Position numbers and translations under genes: made by a program
Shown: positions 59,210 to 64,000 of the stretch, piece after piece
Position numbering within the stretch: position 1 is the first letter of the stretch
Layout: each line of letters starts with the position of its first letter
Notes under the pieces: generated by a model
What the model was told of the DNA's origin: nothing
What the model saw: the letters and a program-made list of their open reading frames with translations, nothing else
The model's database searches: none
Assembly: GCA_028023455.1 (NCBI GenBank)
Contig: JAQFVV010000013.1
Coordinates: 12,624,579 to 12,688,578, forward strand
Length of the DNA stretch: 64,000 nucleotides
Reading direction: 5' to 3'
Source: Epiperipatus broadwayi
Lineage: Eukaryota > Onychophora > Udeonychophora > Euonychophora > Peripatidae

Positions 59210-60976
59210 AGTAAAGTAAAATGCATATATCCACACACATATATTATATTTATTTTATATCCTAATAACTTGGTTGAAATAAATTTTAAAAATATATTGA
59301 GATTATATAGAGTATTGTTATTGCTATAGAATTGATGGAAACCCCTAAAGAGAGTTAATTGTAAAACCTACCCTGAGTTTGAATTCTGAGCATAACTGAA
59401 CAATTAATAAAGGTGAAGATTGAATGATTTAGTCTAAGTTGTATCTATATTTAATATTAAATTATCCTGTTTGAAAAGAATTCAATTTTATATTAAAGTT
59501 AAATTCATTTTATCCATAGCATCCTATATGAAGACCCCAAATCTGATTATAGTGATATGTGATCACCTTGTTTCTTCCTTAGGGAATCCGTACCATTACA
59601 ATAACACATACTAAAACTTATAGAAAGGAAAGCTATAGGGAAGAATAAAAATCTCAAAAGTGTACACCAACAATTTTGGAATTAGAAGGAAAGTTATTTT
59701 TGCAATAAGAAAAAAAAAGATGAAACTATTACTAAAATGAGAAATGACACCATGAAATGAGTGGAAGAGTTCTATAAAGAATTATATAGTAATAAAATAA
59801 TGACATATCCCCTACAGTCATTACATCTCAATTGTCAAGCATTTTAAATGAAAAAAATTATACATGCAACTAAATCTATGAAAAAAAAAAAAAAGCTGAT
59901 GGAAATGAGAGAATTATAATTGATATCTTAAAAGAAGCAGGTGAAGAAATAGAATTTTTTCCCCCACAAAACTATATACTAAATTCTCGAATAATAAAGA
60001 CAACTAAATGATTGAAAGAATGCAATAAATGTGAAAAGGGTGACAGTAGAAATTACAGGTCTATCAGTCTTCTATTAGTTATATACAATGTCTTTACTAC
60101 GATCATGATTGTCAAATTCATCTATAAAAAAATTTGGATCCAAACAAAAGTAAATTAAGAAAGTCAATGAATATGAGTAGCCATTATATTGTGAATTTTT
60201 AGATTAATAAACATTATCCAAAGTGATTTAATGTTTGGACTATTAATATATAGAACCAGGATATTGTTAAATTAATGAAGAATATTTATTAAAATTACAA
60301 GTTATTAAAAGCAAAATAGTTTCCAGAAAACCCAAGATATATGTTTATAAATCTCTAACACAATCTTTTAGTAATGTATGTACTGTATATAAAATCAAAA
60401 ACAATATCTATAAGGAATGAGAAAAAATTAAAGATATTTAAAAAGACAACATTGCAAGGAATTTTGGTGCAATAAAAAAATCATGTTGGAGATAGCTTAG
60501 AGCCTTTTAAATAATTTGTATAAGAATATATGACTTCTCAAAATTAATGCTTGAAGAAGTAAATGGATCTTATGTCATCAGGTCACCAAGAGGCAAAAAG
60601 CTAAGATTTTGGAAATATTTCTGTAAAAAAAATATCAATACAAGTGATCTAAAACTGTGATTTTGAGATAGTATAGAGAAGAATTTAAATATCATGAAAA
60701 AGCACAACTAGATAAACATATACATAAATGAAAAGACATGGTCAAATATTGTGAAATCAGCAGCAAAAAGCTTGTATGATTTGTCAGTATTTAACAATAA
60801 TAATTTATTTTAAAAAGCAATAGTTAAGAAGAAAATTGATAAGGGTATCTGATATAATGATTCTATATCTCAAAACTTTTATATCATGTTTACAGAAAAT
60901 ATTGAGAATAAAAAATAAAAGGAAATTATCTAGATTTTGCAGATGGTATGGTTGTTTTGCAAACAATGCTTTAGAG

Positions 60977-62193
60977 CAGTGGTCTTCAACCACTGGGCTG
61001 CAGAACTTTTCTGTCGGTCCGCGCACTAGACTGAGAAGAAAGTTTGTAATAACAAAATAATAAGATTTTAAACTTTTAATTAATATAAACAATTTTTATT
61101 TATTTTTTCATCGCATTTTTACCCGATTAAAAAAAAAGAAACAGAACAAAAACAAAATCTAATCAATCATATATAAATTAATTTGCTTTTCTATTTATCA
61201 CAGATGTTTATGGGGGGGGGGGGGTAGAAAAGTTTTTTATTATACAAACTCCGGTTGTCTTTTGATAGCCAATCACAGCCGCTTGTCAGCATTGTTAAAA
61301 CAATAAAATGTAACTTGACTTTTTTCATTTTTAGTGTTTTTTTTTTTTTGGCTATATAGCGATTTTTTTTGGGGGATTTAACTTTACTTTTGAAATATAA
61401 AAACCAAAAAATAAGTTCTGTCTCTAACTTTTACAAAGTATTTCTCAATACACCCCCACCACCCCAAAATAAAGTAAGATCAAAACTTTTGACTTTTTCA
61501 AGTTTCAGGTTTTTTTTTGTTTGTTTAAAAATATGGCCACTTTTTTTTTTAGCCTATAAGGCGATATCTTTTTTGCCTTTATTTGTATACAACTACTGAT
61601 ATACTAAAACTTTTATTTTTAAAACCAATTTTTATTACCTTTTTTTAAAATAAAAACAAAACAAAAATAACTGTTGTCTCAGTGAAGACAAAGTATATTT
61701 CTCAACCCACTCCCCCAAAAAAAATTAAAATAAGATCTTTTTTGGATTACCTTTTTTTAAAAATAAAAACCAAAAAATAAGTTCTGTTTCTAACTTTTAC
61801 AAAGTATTTCTCAATACACCCGCATTATCCCAAAATAAAGTAAGATCAAAACTTTTGACTTTTTCAAGTTTTGTTTTCTTTTTTTTGTTTAAAAATACAC
61901 CCACTTTTTTTTTGGCCTATAAGGCGATATTTTTTGGGGGCTTTATTTGTATATCGCTAAATTAGTAAAACGACTGCGCAACTCGAGAAAGAGTGTTCAA
62001 CATGTGAAGGTAAGCAACACCATTACAATACACAATAACTAGTATGCTGTTTTGGTCAGTTATAACAATTATGCTTATCTAAGGCTAAGCAGGTTACATC
62101 TTTAAGAAAATTTATCTGTAAACTTCTGCTGGTCTGTGAAATCTTATTCTTATTTTTGCCGGTCCGCAGGTGTGAAAAGGTTGAAGACCACTG
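60977..62193. mobile_element. Non-autonomous hAT element, 1217 bp
   Basis: Perfect 15-bp terminal inverted repeats, CAGTGGTCTTCAACC, with an exact 8-bp target duplication CTTTAGAG (60969-60976 and 62194-62201). The insertion interrupts the LINE just after its FANNALE-encoding segment, and the reading resumes on the other side. The interior is low-complexity with a G12 run near 61210, a duplicated segment, and no transposase. Confidence 0.95.
61398..61955. repeat. Internal duplication in the hAT element, about 190 bp
   Basis: 61398-61593 and 61758-61955 are direct copies sharing AACCAAAAAATAAGTTCTGT, CAAAGTATTTCTCAATACAC, AAAATAAAGTAAGATCAAAA and CCTATAAGGCGATAT. A third partial copy lies at 61640-61740, so the interior grew by segmental duplication. 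Confidence 0.8.
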
Positions 62194-63030
62194 CTTTAGA
62201 GCTTCAGGAAATAATACAAGGGTTATCAGATGAAACAAAAAAGTTGGATTAAACATAAATATTAAAAAGATTTTTAAATGTTTGATAATTTTTCATATAA
62301 AAAGAAAATAAAGATTGATAATGATTAATTACAAGAAATTAACAACTATAAATATCTTGATTCAACTACTGATATAGCATATCATGAAATTAAACTTGAA
62401 TAGAATGCTTTTCATAGAAATAATTAATATTAAAAAAAAAAGCCTAAATGTTTGAATAGGAAATATTTTTTTATTAATATGTTTTAGCAGTTTTTAAATA
62501 TGGATTTGAGACTCAGATACTTAAAAGAAAACAATACAAACACTTCAAACCACATACTGAAATATATAAATGTAAGTTGGACATATGAGGAATCAGAAAA
62601 CTGAATAATAAAACAGATATTGACATCAGTGAAATAATTAAGAAGCTGGAATAGAACATAGATAGACATTTTGCTGCAAAAGATAAATGAATAACTGAAA
62701 TCTTAAATTGGATCTTGTGAAATTGTAAAAAAGTCAGAAATCATGTGTGAGATAGATTATAAGGAAGTTTGGTGGAGTAATGTGAAGAAATAAAATACAG
62801 ATTGGACATATGCTATTAAACTTAAATAGACTTTTATTCAGCAATAGATGAATAATGTTTGAAAATGATGATGAACTGTTATTCTAATTACTTGAAAATT
62901 TTTACATTGTCTCTAAGAGAAAACTGCTACAAAAATTAATTTATGTTGTACAATATTCGAATAATCATCTAAAGAAGCGAATTATGATCTATACACCAAT
63001 CAATGCTGGCTTTGAGTTGGTAATTTGGAT

Positions 63031-63185
63031 CTAGTGTCTGAAATCTCCTAGCATCTCACTGAGGAAAGCCAATAGCTAGAAACGAGTCTGAGGCTGGAGA
63101 TAATTTCTAAATAGAGATTTTGAATGCTTTCTCTTGCAGCATTTATCGATAAAGCTTGTTAAAGCTATTAGCATGCTCTTTATTT
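63031..63185. repeat. Single arm of the fold-back family
   Basis: Matches the right arm of the fold-back at 4530-5130: CTAGTGTCTGAAAT, then TAGAGATTTTGAATGCTTT, GCAGCATTTATCGA and GCTATTAGCATGC in the same order. The opposite arm is missing. Confidence 0.7.
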
Positions 63186-64000
63186 TAATGCAAAAAACTA
63201 TTTATTATTAACAGCAATTTTTATCATTTTGTTATTATTTCTAATTCTTTTTAGCTCATTATCCAACAATAATTATTATTAATAATTTAATATACTTACC
63301 ATAAAATTAAATGCTTATATATGTCTAATTTTATATTTTTAATATGTATTTACATGTCTTATATTTTCTGACTAAAGGCAGGATGAATAATTGGACAATA
63401 AAACACTAAGACTATGTGATAAGCAGTTGATAATCTTTTGAAAAAGCAATTTCATTTCTTTATTTATTTTATTTATTCATTATTTCTAAATTTTCACAGT
63501 TTGTTAATTATAAAATTTTATAGTAGTTTTAGTCCTTTTTTTTTTATTTTCCAGGAATTCTAAGATTAGTTTAAAAATTAATTTGTTCCTGAAAGAATCT
63601 GACACTTTATTACTTCAATATACTTTATCTTTGAAACATCATAAGTTTTATTATCTTGGAAACATTTAAATAGGCCATGCAGTCTATAAAAGGAAGATGT
63701 GTAGCACGTAACAATATCAAGAATCTAAAGATACTGCAAAGTTTTAAAATTTTACACAATTTGAATTATCATTTTAAAACTCTAGCACAGAATTATGCAT
63801 TTTGTCAATTATGCCAGTTTTTTATCATTACAATAGAATAATCATTTACAAAATTAAAAACCTTTAAAATAAAGATTTAATATGGTTTCAGGAATAACTG
63901 CAAAATCTTGGTAGTGATTTCATAGAATCAATGATTAGTGATGTCAGACAATAAAGTCAATCAATTTACAAAAATAAGGCATGCATAATAACATTTGCTA
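63186..64000. other. Unassigned AT-rich DNA
   Basis: No gene, terminal repeat or RNA gene was recognised to the end of the window. Confidence 0.45.

Larger units (their letters stand above)
51753..59600 (+). repeat. Right long terminal repeat, split by three insertions
   Basis: LTR segments are 51753-52630, 54814-54925, 58117-58867 and 59216-59600. Removing the three inserts and one copy of each target duplication leaves 2126 bp against 2178 bp on the left; a deletion of about 50 bp at the SINE fragment accounts for the difference. It ends CCGTACCATTACA and is followed by ATAA. Confidence 0.8.
45563..59604 (+). mobile_element. Complete LTR-bounded element carrying a Penelope-like RT, with nested insertions
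   Basis: Outer borders are ATAA at 45563-45566 and ATAA at 59601-59604, a 4-bp target duplication. Left LTR: 45567-47744; right LTR: 51753-59600. Interior: 47745-51752, with a primer-site-like TGGTACCC two bases after the left LTR and a purine tract directly before the right LTR. The interior holds a Penelope-like RT/GIY-YIG pseudogene (48416-50938) and no gag, protease, RNase H or integrase. Over a compared stretch of about 390 bp the LTRs differ at roughly 20 positions by eye. Either a Penelope element inserted into a coding-free LTR element, or the Penelope ORF is the interior of the element. The former is more conservative. Confidence 0.65.
59690..62760 (+). pseudogene. RTE-like LINE remnant, split by a hAT element
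   Basis: Plus-strand blocks in order: VEEFYKELYSNK, IIIDILKEAGEEIE (59915-59960), KGDSRNYRSISLLLVIYNVF (about 60040-60090), then FCRWYGCFANNALE (60935-60975, RT box region, no Asp pair left). The hAT insertion follows. After it come LQEIIQGLSDETKK (62200), NNYKYL (62340) and a C-terminal IRKLNNKTDIDISEIIKKLE with FAAKDK (62590-62690). This is the same family as 35560-38450. Many stops and frameshifts. Confidence 0.75.

Overview
The window is AT-rich animal nuclear DNA: long introns with GT/AG borders, many animal transposon classes, and one recognisable cellular gene. The species cannot be fixed. The strong AT bias, Penelope-like elements, RTE-like LINEs, hAT elements and multi-kilobase introns would suit an arachnid, another protostome or a cnidarian.

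The only host gene recognised is a minus-strand RSF1 homologue (Remodeling and spacing factor 1, the histone-binding partner of SNF2H/ISWI). Four exons are well supported: 43716-43808, 39615-39820 (together the DDT/WHIM region), 33911-34020 and the long Lys/Glu/Ser-rich exon 23053-25250. Their reading phases join exactly. A fifth, phase-compatible 198-bp exon (33494-33691) is possible. The N-terminal and PHD-finger exons were not found. The introns hold an RTE-like LINE (about 35.56-38.45 kb), a tRNA-derived SINE with a 15-bp target duplication, hairpin MITEs, a 552-bp hAT element, a piggyBac-like element and a near-perfect 111-bp inverted repeat.

Left of RSF1 (1-23 kb) lie only transposon remnants and unassigned DNA. 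These include three units (about 1-2526, 12.3-14.25 and 18.2-21.06 kb) that each carry a TATAAATAG box, a GC-richer leader with splice-like signals, and (where resolved) an end resembling CCGTTACA. There are also two non-LTR RT remnants, an LTR-type integrase remnant, a Penelope GIY-YIG remnant and a 0.6-kb fold-back.

Right of RSF1 (45.5-59.6 kb) is a nested structure. Two copies of a 2.18-kb long terminal repeat (45567-47744 and 51753-59600) are bounded by a 4-bp ATAA target duplication. They carry tRNA-primer-like and purine-tract signals at the inner borders, but the interval between them holds a Penelope-like reverse transcriptase/GIY-YIG pseudogene instead of gag-pol. The right repeat is broken by three younger insertions, each with its own target duplication: 2179 bp (CTTG), 3187 bp (TCAC) and 342 bp (AGTAAA). 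Removing them gives 2126 bp, which fits the left copy. Beyond this, a plus-strand RTE-like LINE remnant is split by a 1217-bp hAT element with an 8-bp duplication, and the window ends in unassigned AT-rich DNA.
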